A DNA stretch of 64,000 nt, from positions 2,782,501 through 2,846,500 of the forward strand of contig NZ_CP097267.1 in NCBI RefSeq assembly GCF_028473605.1, written 5' to 3'. The translations under genes were made by a program, and so were the position numbers. Positions 45,410-54,950 of this stretch are shown in pieces. Source of the DNA: Acidovorax sp. NCPPB 3576. GTDB lineage: Bacteria; Pseudomonadota; Gammaproteobacteria; Burkholderiales; Burkholderiaceae_C. Under the pieces are notes generated by a model. That model was given only the letters and a program-made list of their open reading frames with translations. It was not told the origin of the DNA and ran no database searches. How positions within the stretch are numbered: the stretch's first letter is position 1; every line of letters begins with the position of its first letter.

Positions 45410-48400
45410 TCAAAACAGGGCGCCTTGCACCGGCGGTGGCGGTGGCGGTGGCGGTGGCGGTGGCGGTGGCGGTGGCGGTGGCGGTGGCGCAGTCTCTCCG
45501 CCCACCTCCACCATCCGCCCATCGCCGGTGAGAAAAGCCGCGCGCACCGCGTGGCCCGGCATCTGGGCCTGAACGGCTTCGCGGTAGCGCGCCAACTGGG
45601 CCATCAGATAGGGGCGCCGTTCGGGCTCCGCCGCGCTTTTGTAGTCGAGCACCCACCACGTCGGCGCACCGCCGGGATCGGCGCGCCGCACCAGGCGGTC
45701 GATCCGCAAGGTCTGTCCAGCGCGGACGATGGTGGCCTCGTTCACCGCTTGATCGACGGCGGCGGCATCCCACGCCCAGGCGCCTTCACCGTCCAGGATG
45801 CGCTGCGCCATGCCGGCGGCAAGGGCCACGGACTCGGGCACCAGGTCGAAGTCTGCGCCGAGCCGTGCCAGCCGCGCAGCCGACCATCCGCCTTCGGAAA
45901 AGGCTGGCACGCCGGCCCCCGCCATGGCGGTCTGTTCCAGCAGCTGGTGCATGGCCTCGCCCTGGCGCGATGCGGGGGTGGACGCAGCCAGGCCGGAAGT
46001 GGCCTGGCGATCGGCCGCCGGCGTGGGCGGCGGCGACCAGGCAGGCAGTTCGGCCAACACGGCGTGGCCCTCTGCTGCAATACCGCTGTCAAGCGACGGC
46101 GCGCGGCCGGATTCGGCCAGTGCGCTCTCTTGCGCCTCAAGCATCAGCGGCGCCAGCCGGTTCCACCAGCTGCCGGGCGCAGAGGACGACGGTTGCACCG
46201 ACGAGATCGCAAGGCACTGCTTGGCCCGCGTCATGGCCACGTACAAGGTGTTGAGTTCTTCGCGCTGGCGCTCGGTCTGCTCGGTGGCGAGCATGCCCAC
46301 CGCGCTGGGCGGCGGCGCGCTTTCGCTGGCCAGAAAGACGAAGCTGCGCGGCAGCGGTTCTTCGCCCGGCCAGTCCACCAGCACGCCCATGGTTTCGGCT
46401 TTTTGCGGGCGGGTGTCGGTGTCCAGCAGCAGCACGCTATGGGCTTCCAGTCCCTTGGCGCCGTGCACGGTGAGCAGGCGCACCGCTTGCGCGTCCACCC
46501 GGCCCGGCGCGCGCTGGCCCGCGCGCTTCATCGCCCGGACGAAGGCATAGGGCGTGAGGTAACGCCCGCCGTCGATCTGCAGCGCGGCCGACAGCAGCGC
46601 ACGCAAGTTGGCGAGCACGCTGGCGCGCTGCGTTGCCGGGGCGGCGGCGGCATAGCGGGCCAGCACGTCGCGGTGGGTGTACAGCTTCTGCAGCGCGTCG
46701 TGGGGCGGCCATGCGTCGAACCAACCCTTGTATAGAGCCAAATCGGCCCCCAGCGCAATAATTCCTAGGGCATCATGCTCACTTTTTAATAGCAAGTCGA
46801 GCCAGCTGCATTCAAGGTTCTCTGGCTGCCGGCGCCACAGGGCCAGTTGCACCAGTGTCTCGTCGCCGACCCCGAACAATGGCGAGCGCAGCGCGCGGGC
46901 CAGCGACAGGTCGTGGCCCGGCGAGACCAGCACGTCCAGCAGCGCCACCACGTCCTGCACCTCGGGGGCTTCGGCCAGCTCGGCCTTTTCCGGCTGCACG
47001 CAGGGAAGGTGCAACTCGCGCAGCGCGTCCTGCATGGCGGCCAGGCGGTCGCGCTTTCGGGCGAGCACCAGCACCTCGCGCGGCGGCACGCCGGCGGCGA
47101 TGCGCTCGGCCACCCAGCGGGCGGCTTGGGTGCATTCGCGCATGCGCAGGGTTTCCTCGGCCTCGTGCCGCGGCTGCGTGAGGCTGTCGCGCCACGCCAT
47201 GGGGTCGGAAGCGGCGGCCCCGCTGTCCTGCGGCGCGGTGATGGCGGGCAGGCGCAACAGGCTGCCCGTGTCGGTGGACTCGGTGGTGTGTTCGCGAAAG
47301 CCGGCGTATTCCCCCTGGGCCTGCGCAGCCTGCATGGCGTGGTTGACCGCGGCGATCACGCCGGTGGCGTTGCGGCGCGTGTGGTCGCAGCTCAGCAGGT
47401 CGCCACCGAGGCCTTGGCGCACGAAGGCCTGTGCGGCCAGGAACACCTGCGGCTCGGCACGCCGAAAGCGGTAGATGCTCTGCTTGGGGTCGCCCACGAT
47501 GAACACGCTGGGCGCCCTGCCCCCGCCCGCGCCCACATAGCCTGACAGCCAGGCATGCAGCGCCTGCCACTGCAGCGGGTTGGTGTCCTGGAACTCATCG
47601 ACGAGCAGATGCCGCACGCGCGCATCCAGCCGCTCCTGCACCCATCCGCTCAGCACCGGGTCGGACAGCATGACCAGCGCCGTGCGCTCGACATCGTTCA
47701 TGTCCACCCAGCCGCGATCGCGCTTGAGCGCAGCGAACGCCGCCACCAGAGCGCGCGTGAGCCGGGCCATCCGATGGTGGTAGCCCCAGGCCTCGTGCTG
47801 GCGGCGCGCCAGGCACAGGCGCTGCAGTTCGGCCTCGGCCTCCTGCGCCACGGCGAACTTCTCCAGGTTCTTGCTGAGCCGGTCTTCCTTGGCCACGAAG
47901 AAAGCACGTCGCAACCGCTCCAGCCGCTCGTGCAGGTCCTCGCAGGCGAAGGCATCGACCACCGCGTCCGCCGCCTTTTGCGGGGTTTTGTTGGATTCGG
48001 TGCCCAAGGCGCTTGCCCAGGCGAGCCAGCGGGCGCGTGCCGCATCGCCCTCCAGCGCGTGGGCCGGGCTGTCCAGCCCTTGCAGGTCGGGGAAGTGCGC
48101 ATGGAACGGCGGGACCGAGGCGTCGATCACGCCGGCCGCGTCCGCCAGCTCGAACTCGATGCGCTTGGACAGCGCCGCGCCCAGGGCCTTGTGCGTCTGC
48201 GACCGCCCGTGCGAGGCCACCGCCGCGAGGTAGTCGGCATGCAGCGCCGCATCGTCGGCCACCTGCTGCAGGAACGGCGGCCAGACCTGGCGCACGGCTT
48301 CGGCGTCGTCCTCCAGCAGTTCGTAGTTGCCGGGCAGTCCGCGCGCATGCAGCACGGCCAGCGGCGCGGTGCCCAGCAGCGCAGCGAACCAGCTGTGGAA

Positions 48401-48793
48401 GGTGCGGATCTGCACCGGCCGCCCGGATTCGAGCATGGAGCGGTACAGCGTCTGCAGCAGCGCGCGTTTTTCCAGCGCGCGCTCGGGTGGGATGCCGCGG
48501 GCGACCAGTTCCCGGGCCAGGCGCTCGGGCTCGGCCTGGGCAAATTCCTGCAGCCATTCCTGCAGGCGCTGGCGCATCTCGCCGGCAGCCTTGCGTGTGA
48601 ATGTGATGGCCAGGATTTCATGCGGCGCGCAGCCGTCCAGCAGGGCACGCAGCATGCGCGAGACCAGCATCCAGGTCTTGCCCGCGCCGGCACAGGCCTC
48701 CACCGCCACGCTGCGGTCCGGATCGCAGGCAATGGCATAGAACGCCTCGCGCGTGACCGGGTGGCCGTTGTGTTCGTAGGCGGCGAGCGTCAT
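45410..48793 (-). CDS. AddA-like UvrD-family helicase/nuclease
   Basis: 1127 residues. UvrD-type helicase: Walker A VEACAGAGKTWMLVSRML, then EILAITFTRKAAGEMRQRL, Walker B LLVDEFQDTNPLQW, SVFIVGDPKQSIYRFRRAEP and, near residue 830, LLTVHGAKGLEAHSVLLLDT. The C-terminal nuclease part (about 990-1090) has WWVLDYKSAAEPERRPYLMA (D-x-K). With the product of the gene upstream it should form an AddAB-type complex processing DNA double-strand ends for RecA. Oddities: the C-terminus contains a run of about 19-20 prolines encoded by a GGTGGC microsatellite before the end VQGALF. A dispersed repeat (46733-46800) adds residues near LLLKSEHDALGIIALGADLA. ATG at 48793, 10 bp after the upstream stop. Confidence 0.88.
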   Translation of the reverse strand: MTLAAYEHNGHPVTREAFYAIACDPDRSVAVEACAGAGKTWMLVSRMLRALLDGCAPHEILAITFTRKAAGEMRQRLQEWLQEFAQAEPERLARELVARGIPPERALEKRALLQTLYRSMLESGRPVQIRTFHSWFAALLGTAPLAVLHARGLPGNYELLEDDAEAVRQVWPPFLQQVADDAALHADYLAAVASHGRSQTHKALGAALSKRIEFELADAAGVIDASVPPFHAHFPDLQGLDSPAHALEGDAARARWLAWASALGTESNKTPQKAADAVVDAFACEDLHERLERLRRAFFVAKEDRLSKNLEKFAVAQEAEAELQRLCLARRQHEAWGYHHRMARLTRALVAAFAALKRDRGWVDMNDVERTALVMLSDPVLSGWVQERLDARVRHLLVDEFQDTNPLQWQALHAWLSGYVGAGGGRAPSVFIVGDPKQSIYRFRRAEPQVFLAAQAFVRQGLGGDLLSCDHTRRNATGVIAAVNHAMQAAQAQGEYAGFREHTTESTDTGSLLRLPAITAPQDSGAAASDPMAWRDSLTQPRHEAEETLRMRECTQAARWVAERIAAGVPPREVLVLARKRDRLAAMQDALRELHLPCVQPEKAELAEAPEVQDVVALLDVLVSPGHDLSLARALRSPLFGVGDETLVQLALWRRQPENLECSWLDLLLKSEHDALGIIALGADLALYKGWFDAWPPHDALQKLYTHRDVLARYAAAAPATQRASVLANLRALLSAALQIDGGRYLTPYAFVRAMKRAGQRAPGRVDAQAVRLLTVHGAKGLEAHSVLLLDTDTRPQKAETMGVLVDWPGEEPLPRSFVFLASESAPPPSAVGMLATEQTERQREELNTLYVAMTRAKQCLAISSVQPSSSAPGSWWNRLAPLMLEAQESALAESGRAPSLDSGIAAEGHAVLAELPAWSPPPTPAADRQATSGLAASTPASRQGEAMHQLLEQTAMAGAGVPAFSEGGWSAARLARLGADFDLVPESVALAAGMAQRILDGEGAWAWDAAAVDQAVNEATIVRAGQTLRIDRLVRRADPGGAPTWWVLDYKSAAEPERRPYLMAQLARYREAVQAQMPGHAVRAAFLTGDGRMVEVGGETAPPPPPPPPPPPPPPPPPPPVQGALF
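45432..45488. repeat. GGTGGC hexanucleotide microsatellite in addA
   Basis: About nine and a half perfect copies of GGCGGT in tandem. Read on the minus strand it encodes a run of about 19-20 prolines close to the C-terminus of the AddA-like protein. The unit is a multiple of three, so slippage would change the length of the run without shifting the frame. Confidence 0.95.
46733..46800 (-). repeat. Dispersed repeat family, copy 5, inside addA
   Basis: The reverse complement reads TTGCTATTAAAAAGTGAGCA, then TGATGCCCTAGGAATTATTG and CGCTGGGGGCCGATTTGGCT. It aligns with copies 1 and 3. It is translated in frame as roughly LLLKSEHDALGIIALGADLA, an AT-rich patch in a GC-rich gene. Confidence 0.85.
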
Positions 48794-48803
48794 GGTGCTT
48801 TCT

Positions 48804-51371
48804 TCATGCCCAGAAATCCTTGCGGCACAGGCCGCGCGCGGCGCAGTAGTCGCACACCGCCCCCTCGCCCAGTGCCGGCATGGCGGCACCGGCAGCGATG
48901 CGTTCGAAGTCGTGCAGGATGCCTTCCACCAGCTGGTCGCGCAGCGCCACGATGTCGGGCTGCTCGAAGGTCCGCGTGTCGCCGCGCTCGCCCACGTTCA
49001 CGTAGGCCGCGCGCAGGTGGTCGTGGTGCAGCAGCGCGGCGTAGAAAGCCAATTGCGTGTCTTCGGTGCCGGCGGCCAGGCGCTTGCGGGTGACCGCTTC
49101 GTTCTCGGTCTTGTAGTCGATCACCAGCACGGCGGGCTCTTCGCCCGGCACGCCGGAGCGGACGGCATCGATGCGGTCGAGCAGCCCCACCAGCTTGAGC
49201 GGCCCGAGCGACTGGGCAGAGCGCACCTCGGCCTGCTGGAAGGCGGCGCCCTGCCCTTCGTGGTCCTGCAGCCAGCGCAGGTAGCCGTCGCGCAGGGCCC
49301 GCCAGCCGGAGGCGAACGGCAAAAATTCGCCCGACGCCAGCCGCTGCTCGCGGGTGACGGCCTCGGCCGCCGCATCCATCAGCGCGCGGCGAGCGGGCAG
49401 CGCCTCGGCGGGCGCCGCCTGCAGTGCTTCGTGAAAGTGCTGCAGCACGGCATGCAGCCAATTGCCGAAATCCCGTTTGCCGACTTCAGCGCCCAGTTCA
49501 TCGGCTTCTTGCAAGCCCAACTGGCGCAGCGCGAAGAAGCGGTACGGACAGTGGCGCAGATCGGAATAGGCGGTGGAGGACAGCTGCAGCATGGGCAGCG
49601 CCTCGCCCGTCGGCATCGGCCGGGGCACGGGTGAGAGCGGCACTTCGCGCGCACTTCGGGGGTCCGTGCCTGCGCTGGCTTGGCCGTCGAGCTGCAATGC
49701 CAGCACCAGCGGACTGGCCAGCAGCGGTTCGCCGCCGTCGTCGCCGCTGCGCCACAGCACGTCCGCGTGAGCGGTGCGCAAGGCATTGCTCCAGGCCTGC
49801 CGCTGGGCGGTTTCCAGCGTCTCGCGGGTGGGCAATCCCAACCCCTCGCGCTGCGCGCGGGTCCATGCGCCCGGTGGCTCCGGAGCGGGCGGCAGGCGCT
49901 TTTCGTCGCAGCCCGGCACCACCAGCGTGGCGAACGGGCGCGCCAGGATCTGCGGCAGCGGCACGACGAACACCGAGGCGCTGCCGTCATGGTCAGGCCG
50001 GTAGCGCGCGGCTTCGAGCACCTCGTTGACCCAGCGGGTGAACTCGGCAATGGACATGGGCCGGCCGGCGCTCGCCAGCCGCTCCAGATCAGAGGGCAAG
50101 CCATCCTGCAACCGCAGTTCGGCCAGCACACGCCCGCCAGCGGCGTCGGCGGCCAGGGCGTCCCATTGCCCCGTTGCCTGCAGCAGTTCGCGCAATGCGG
50201 CAAGCCACGCCGCCACCGGCCGCGCGGGCTGCAAAGGCGCGCGCCACGCCTGTACCTGCGCGGCCAACGCCTGCACTGCGGCCAGCGCAGGCGGCGTGGC
50301 ATCGCGTGGGTCGTCGATGGACGCCCAGTGGCTGCTGCCCATCTTGCGCAGCCATTTCTCTGCTGCGTTCACGGCCTTCGGGCTGGCAGCGGGCACGTGC
50401 TTGAGCCAGTCCAGCACCGCGTCGGCGGAGGCGTTCCAGGTGCAAGCCCGCAGCGCCGCCATGACATGGGAGGCCGCCCGCGTGGTGGACAGGGTCCAAC
50501 CATTTTCGTCGTGAACAGCCACCCCGCGCCCCAGCAGGAGCGCGCTGACGCGGCGGGTCAACGCGCGGTCGATCGCGGCCAACGCCAGTGGCGCATGGCC
50601 CTGCTCCAGGCGATGCAGCACACAGGCGGCGGCGCGCTGGGCCTCGTCCTCGGCATCGGCTGCTTCGTGAAGGAACACCTGGCCGGGTGATGGCGAAGCG
50701 GCATCAGGCATGCCGCCGAGCGGCAACGACAGGGCACGGTCGCCCCATTGTTCGCACAGCGTCTTCGCCAGCGGATCGGGTTGAAAGCCGCCGAGTACGA
50801 CCAGCGCATCCACGGCCGATTGCGCGTCCGGCGCGAACAGCACGTCCGTCGCATGGCGGGAAGCCAGCACCCATTCGAGGGCGATGCGTGCCACCGCCGC
50901 TTCATAGCGCAGCGCCGCGCCATCGCCTGCGGGGGGCATCAGTTCGCGCGCTCCCACGGCCCAGGCTTCACGATCGGACGGCGGCACGGCGCAGACGACG
51001 CTGGCCAATTGGGCGGCCGCTTCCAGCAGCGGCGTGGCCAGCACGTCGCGCTGCTCGGTCAGGCCCGCCTGGTCGAGCAAAGCGCGTGCAGTGAGGGTGT
51101 CGCGCCCCATGTCGTGCGACAGGTCGTCGCCTTCTGGCACGAAGGGCGCGATGCGGGACGCCCAGTTGCGCGTGGTTTCAAAACGCGGCGCAAAGCCGTC
51201 GGGCAGGCAACGCGCCCATTCGCGCTGCGCCTCGGCCATCAGTTGCGCATACGGCACCAGCACCACGGTGGCGGCAGGGTGCGCGCCAATGCGCCGGATG
51301 TGGGCCTGCACCCGGTCCACGACCGAGCCCCAAACACTGCTGGACACATCGTTTTTCGCTATGACTGTCAT
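48804..51371 (-). CDS. AddB-like PD-(D/E)XK nuclease with iron-sulfur cysteines
   Basis: 855 residues from ATG at 51371 (a GTG at 51422 would add 17). The C-terminal RecB-family nuclease shows LRHCPYRFFALRQLGL, LVGLLDRIDAVRSG, VLVIDYKTENEAVTR (catalytic D and K) and the closing CDYCAARGLCRKDFWA. The single upstream Cys plus this C-terminal cluster matches the 4Fe-4S arrangement of AddB-type nucleases. The N-terminal part looks like an inactivated helicase (ATVVLVPYAQLMAEAQREWA). Operon with the AddA-like gene, gap 10 bp. It replaces RecBCD-type end processing. Confidence 0.87.
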   Translation of the reverse strand: MTVIAKNDVSSSVWGSVVDRVQAHIRRIGAHPAATVVLVPYAQLMAEAQREWARCLPDGFAPRFETTRNWASRIAPFVPEGDDLSHDMGRDTLTARALLDQAGLTEQRDVLATPLLEAAAQLASVVCAVPPSDREAWAVGARELMPPAGDGAALRYEAAVARIALEWVLASRHATDVLFAPDAQSAVDALVVLGGFQPDPLAKTLCEQWGDRALSLPLGGMPDAASPSPGQVFLHEAADAEDEAQRAAACVLHRLEQGHAPLALAAIDRALTRRVSALLLGRGVAVHDENGWTLSTTRAASHVMAALRACTWNASADAVLDWLKHVPAASPKAVNAAEKWLRKMGSSHWASIDDPRDATPPALAAVQALAAQVQAWRAPLQPARPVAAWLAALRELLQATGQWDALAADAAGGRVLAELRLQDGLPSDLERLASAGRPMSIAEFTRWVNEVLEAARYRPDHDGSASVFVVPLPQILARPFATLVVPGCDEKRLPPAPEPPGAWTRAQREGLGLPTRETLETAQRQAWSNALRTAHADVLWRSGDDGGEPLLASPLVLALQLDGQASAGTDPRSAREVPLSPVPRPMPTGEALPMLQLSSTAYSDLRHCPYRFFALRQLGLQEADELGAEVGKRDFGNWLHAVLQHFHEALQAAPAEALPARRALMDAAAEAVTREQRLASGEFLPFASGWRALRDGYLRWLQDHEGQGAAFQQAEVRSAQSLGPLKLVGLLDRIDAVRSGVPGEEPAVLVIDYKTENEAVTRKRLAAGTEDTQLAFYAALLHHDHLRAAYVNVGERGDTRTFEQPDIVALRDQLVEGILHDFERIAAGAAMPALGEGAVCDYCAARGLCRKDFWA

Positions 51372-51480
51372 AGCGGCGGAGGCCGCGGCCACACCGTGGG
51401 GCGGGAAATGTCTTTCTGTCACAATCCCCTGACTTTATCCGGACCCGCCCACCTCAACTTGCTCCAACAAGGAATGTGCC

Positions 51481-51813
51481 ATGGCAAGCGAACTCATCAA
51501 ACACCTTTCCGACGCCAGTTTTGAAACCGATGTGCTGCAGCCTGGCACCACGGTGCTGGTGGATTACTGGGCCGAATGGTGCGGCCCTTGCAAAATGATC
51601 GCGCCCATCCTGGACGAAGTCGCCGACACCTACAAGGACAAGCTGACCGTCGCCAAGATGAACGTGGACGAAAACCGCGAGGTGCCCGCCAAGTTCGGCA
51701 TTCGCGGCATCCCGACCCTGATGCTGTTCAAGGACGGCCAGCTGGCCGCCACCAAGGTCGGCGCGATGAGCAAGACCCAGCTCACCGCGTTCATCGACCA
51801 GCAACTGGCCTGA
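51481..51813 (+). CDS. trxA: Thioredoxin
   Basis: 110 residues. Canonical active site [20 protein letters not shown] and the cis-Pro region [16 protein letters not shown]. General cytoplasmic disulfide reductant, reduced by thioredoxin reductase. ATG at 51481 with AAGGA upstream. It lies directly upstream of rho, the arrangement common in betaproteobacteria, and divergent from addB. Confidence 0.97.
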   Translation: MASELIKHLSDASFETDVLQPGTTVLVDYWAEWCGPCKMIAPILDEVADTYKDKLTVAKMNVDENREVPAKFGIRGIPTLMLFKDGQLAATKVGAMSKTQLTAFIDQQLA

Positions 51814-51905
51814 TGATGTTCGAGGGTGGCGCGGGCGGCGGCCTTGTCCGCAGCGCGCCATCCCGCTTGCACGCATTCGGTTGCAGCGATCTGGCTGCAC
51901 GGGCC

Positions 51906-51936
51906 TTGGCAAACCGGGTTTTTTTCCTGTCATAAT
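51906..51936 (+). promoter_or_regulatory. Candidate rho promoter
   Basis: TTGGCA (51906-51911) and CATAAT (51931-51936) with a 19-bp spacer, about 130 bp upstream of the rho ATG. Reasonable hexamers but long spacing. The 255-bp gap between trxA and rho would fit a regulated rho leader. Confidence 0.35.
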
Positions 51937-52069
51937 CGCCGCAGATCATCGCGTCCGCATGCACAAGCGGCCGGTTCCAGATCCCCAGGCCATCCGAGGT
52001 CCGCAAACAGCGGCAGCCCGGCTCCCGGCCTCCCCCTGATTCAAATCCGCTCCGTTCAGGAGTCACCCC

Positions 52070-53332
52070 ATGCATTTAAACGAACTCAAGGCACTGCACG
52101 TGTCCGAAGTGCTCAAGCAGGCCGAAGAGCTGGAGATCGAGAACACCGGGCGCATGCGCAAGCAGGAGCTGATGTTCGCGATCATCAAGAAGCGCGCAAA
52201 GGCCGGTGAGCAGGTCTTCGCCGACGGTGTGCTGGAAATCCTGCCGGATGGCTTCGGCTTCCTGCGCAGCCCCGACACGAGCTACACCGCCAGCACCGAC
52301 GACATCTACATCTCGCCCAGCCAGGTCCGGCGCTTCAACCTGCACACCGGCGACATGATCGAAGGCGAAGTGCGCACCCCCAAGGACGGGGAGCGCTACT
52401 TTGCGCTGACCAAGCTCGACGCGGTCAACGGCGGCCCGCCTGAGCAGAACAAGCACAAGGTCATGTTCGAAAACCTGACGCCGCTGTTCCCCAAGGAGCA
52501 AATGAAGCTCGAGCGGGACATGAAGGGCGAAGAGAACATCACCGGCCGCATCATCGACATCATCGCCCCCATCGGCCGCGGCCAGCGTGCACTGATCGTC
52601 GCACCGCCCAAGAGCGGCAAGACGATGATGATGCAGCACATCGCGCACGCCATCACCGCCAACAACCCCGACGTTCACCTCATGGTCCTGCTCGTTGACG
52701 AGCGCCCTGAAGAAGTGACCGAAATGCAGCGCACCGTGAAGGGCGAAATCATCGCCTCCACCTTCGACGAGCCTGCCGCACGCCATGTGCACGTGGCCGA
52801 GATGGTGATCGAGCGGGCCAAACGCCTGGTCGAATTGAAGAAGGACGTGGTGATCCTGCTGGACTCCATCACGCGCCTGGCCCGTGCCTACAACAACGTG
52901 GTGCCCTCCTCCGGCAAGGTGCTGTCGGGCGGTGTGGATGCCGCTGCGCTGCAGCGCCCCAAGCGCTTCTTCGGCGCGGCGCGCAAGGTGGAAGAAGGCG
53001 GTTCGCTGACCATCATCGCCACGGCGCTGGTCGACACCGGCAGCCGCATGGACGAAGTGATCTTCGAAGAATTCAAGGGCACGGGCAACAGCGAAATCCA
53101 CCTGAACCGCCGCCTGTACGAAAAGCGCGTGTTCCCGGCCATCGAGCTCAACAAGAGCGGCACCCGCCGCGAAGAGCTGCTGCTGCCGCCCGAGATCCTG
53201 CAAAAGACCCGCATCCTGCGCCAGTTCATGTACAACATGGACGAGATCGAGTCGATGGAGCTCATGATCAAGAACATGAAGGCGACGAAGACCAATGTGG
53301 ACTTCTTCGACATGATGCGCCGCGGCGGCTGA
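52070..53332 (+). CDS. rho: Transcription termination factor Rho
   Basis: 420 residues, the usual length. N-terminal RNA-binding domain ([20 protein letters not shown], then [11 protein letters not shown]). The ATPase has Walker [33 protein letters not shown], and Walker [19 protein letters not shown]. The Q- and R-loop regions ([40 protein letters not shown]) are intact. Hexameric RNA helicase that ends transcription of untranslated RNA. ATG at 52070 behind CAGGAG. A strong intrinsic terminator follows at 53381. Confidence 0.98.
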   Translation: MHLNELKALHVSEVLKQAEELEIENTGRMRKQELMFAIIKKRAKAGEQVFADGVLEILPDGFGFLRSPDTSYTASTDDIYISPSQVRRFNLHTGDMIEGEVRTPKDGERYFALTKLDAVNGGPPEQNKHKVMFENLTPLFPKEQMKLERDMKGEENITGRIIDIIAPIGRGQRALIVAPPKSGKTMMMQHIAHAITANNPDVHLMVLLVDERPEEVTEMQRTVKGEIIASTFDEPAARHVHVAEMVIERAKRLVELKKDVVILLDSITRLARAYNNVVPSSGKVLSGGVDAAALQRPKRFFGAARKVEEGGSLTIIATALVDTGSRMDEVIFEEFKGTGNSEIHLNRRLYEKRVFPAIELNKSGTRREELLLPPEILQKTRILRQFMYNMDEIESMELMIKNMKATKTNVDFFDMMRRGG

Positions 53333-53380
53333 TTTTTTGCCGTCCGTATTGGGTGGCTTGCGCCGCTCCCGTGTACATCC

Positions 53381-53417
53381 AAAAGCCCCGCAGGCCATCC
53401 GGCCTGCGGGGCTTTTT
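53381..53417. terminator. Bidirectional intrinsic terminator after rho
   Basis: AAAAGCCCCGCAGGCC-atcc-GGCCTGCGGGGCTTTTT: a 16-bp perfect stem with A run on the left and T run on the right. It serves rho (plus strand) and the convergent CoA-transferase gene (minus strand). Confidence 0.95.
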
Positions 53418-53440
53418 GCTGAAGGCAGCGCCCTTTTCCG

Positions 53441-54850
53441 TCAAGTACCGGACCACGCCGCGGCGGACGATCCCAGTGCAGGTGCAGCCAATTCCCAGTG
53501 CATCGCCATGCCTTCGATGGACAGCGGCGCCAGCAAGCGCCTGGCTGGCCCCCAGGCTGTGGCTTCGATCTCCAGAGACTGGTCATGCAAGGCATCGGGC
53601 AACAGCGGCTCCCGGTCCAGCGACGACGGCGCCTGTGCCAGCCAGTGGGCGGTTCGCGCCAGCGACGCCCGTACCTCGCAGCCCTGACCGGTCTGCCGGC
53701 GGTGCGCCAGCGCCTTCAGGGCCGCGGCCGCCATCAGGTAGCCGGTGGCATGGTCGATGGCCTGCACGGGCAGTGGCACCGGCACCTGCCGCCCGGTCCG
53801 GCGCATGCCTTCCTCGGCAATGCCGGTGCTCATCTGGATGAGGCTGTCGAAACCCCGGCGTCCGCGCCACGGGCCGCTCCACCCGTAGGCGTCGAGCGAT
53901 ACATCGATCAATCCGGGATGAACCGCGCGCCGCCACGAAACGCCCAGCCCCAGCCGCTCCAGGGCCTGTGGCCGCAGCCCGTGTACCAACACGTCGGCCT
54001 GGCGCAGCAAATGCGCGAACACCGCGCGGTCGGCGGCCTGCCGAAGGTCCAGGCGCGCGCAGCGCTTGCCCAAAACCACCTCGGGCACGGTGCCGGGCTC
54101 TTCCCAGCCCGGCGGGTCGATGCGCAGGACCTCGGCACCAAAGCCGGCGAGGAAACGCGTCGCCACTGGCCCCGCCAGGATGCGGGTGAGGTCCAGTACA
54201 CGCACGCCATGCAGCGGGCGCTGCGTCGTTCCAGGCCAAGCGCGCTCAGGCCCTTCAGTACCAAAGGCCATGTGGAGCAACGGTTCTGCCTGGACGGCGT
54301 GCCCCTGCGGATGGGATGACCATTCGTCCAGGCTTCGCATGGCCGCAGCACAACCGCCCTGCTCCACGATGGCGGACTCCAGATCGCTCGCACGCCAGCG
54401 AGCGACCGCCTGGGCCGCCGACTCGCGGTCCGCCACCCCGCCAAGCACTGACAGCGCCGCGGCACGGTGGTGCGGCGCATTGGTGTGCAAGCGGATCCAT
54501 CCATCCGTGGCTTGGTAGTCGCCCGCGACGGTATCCCACAGCGGTGCGAGAGCCCAGCCGATCGGACGCAACGATCCGCCGAACCAGAAAGAGGCCAGTC
54601 GCCGGTCCACCCGGACCTGCGGCACCGGTTTGCAGGAGGGCTTCGTGACCTCCGCCAATGCGAGACCGGCCACTCCCATTGAGGCACTGGCCAGGTCGGT
54701 CACGGGAAACACGGAAGGCAGTTGCCCCGTGCCCGTGAAATACAGCGCATCCATCGGGTCCGCTGTGCCGCCCAGGCCATCCCACAGCGTCCGTGCGAAA
54801 TGGGTGAGTGATGCAGAAAAGGGCAAGGGAGCGGAGGAGTGGATGGACAT
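53441..54850 (-). CDS. CaiB/BaiF-family CoA-transferase
   Basis: 469 residues. The typical CaiB start occurs only at about residue 210: LHGVRVLDLTRILAGPVATR, then FLAGFGAEVLRIDPPG, GKRCARLDLRQAADRAVF, VLVHGLRPQALERLGLGVSW. The catalytic Asp is likely in RRGFDSLIQMSTGIAEEG. The N-terminal 200 residues (DLASASMGVAGLALAE, SLRPIGWALAPLW) look like the second half of another CaiB unit, so the chain is a rearranged or circularly permuted form. The substrate is unknown. ATG at 54850. Divergent from an HTH-citrate synthase, with which such enzymes often occur; together they may handle a dicarboxylic or hydroxyacyl-CoA. Confidence 0.85.
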   Translation of the reverse strand: MSIHSSAPLPFSASLTHFARTLWDGLGGTADPMDALYFTGTGQLPSVFPVTDLASASMGVAGLALAEVTKPSCKPVPQVRVDRRLASFWFGGSLRPIGWALAPLWDTVAGDYQATDGWIRLHTNAPHHRAAALSVLGGVADRESAAQAVARWRASDLESAIVEQGGCAAAMRSLDEWSSHPQGHAVQAEPLLHMAFGTEGPERAWPGTTQRPLHGVRVLDLTRILAGPVATRFLAGFGAEVLRIDPPGWEEPGTVPEVVLGKRCARLDLRQAADRAVFAHLLRQADVLVHGLRPQALERLGLGVSWRRAVHPGLIDVSLDAYGWSGPWRGRRGFDSLIQMSTGIAEEGMRRTGRQVPVPLPVQAIDHATGYLMAAAALKALAHRRQTGQGCEVRASLARTAHWLAQAPSSLDREPLLPDALHDQSLEIEATAWGPARRLLAPLSIEGMAMHWELAAPALGSSAAAWSGT

Positions 54851-54898
54851 GGCAGGCCTTCACAACGATGCTTCAGCCTAGATCAACCCTTTAAATTG

Positions 54899-54908
54899 TC
54901 AATATTGA
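54899..54908. promoter_or_regulatory. Candidate operator in the CoA-transferase/citrate synthase divergent region
   Basis: Perfect palindrome TCAATATTGA in an AT-rich 70-bp stretch, followed by a related ATTTTCAACATCAACC. As the downstream protein carries a MerR-like helix-turn-helix, autoregulation through this site is possible. Confidence 0.35.
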
Positions 54909-54950
54909 TTTATATTTTCAACATCAACCTATTTCATACCAAGAGCCCCG

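Noticed and set aside
45432..45488. Possible CRISPR array or VNTR-type element
   Set aside because: Six-base perfect tandem units without spacers; a simple microsatellite inside a coding sequence.
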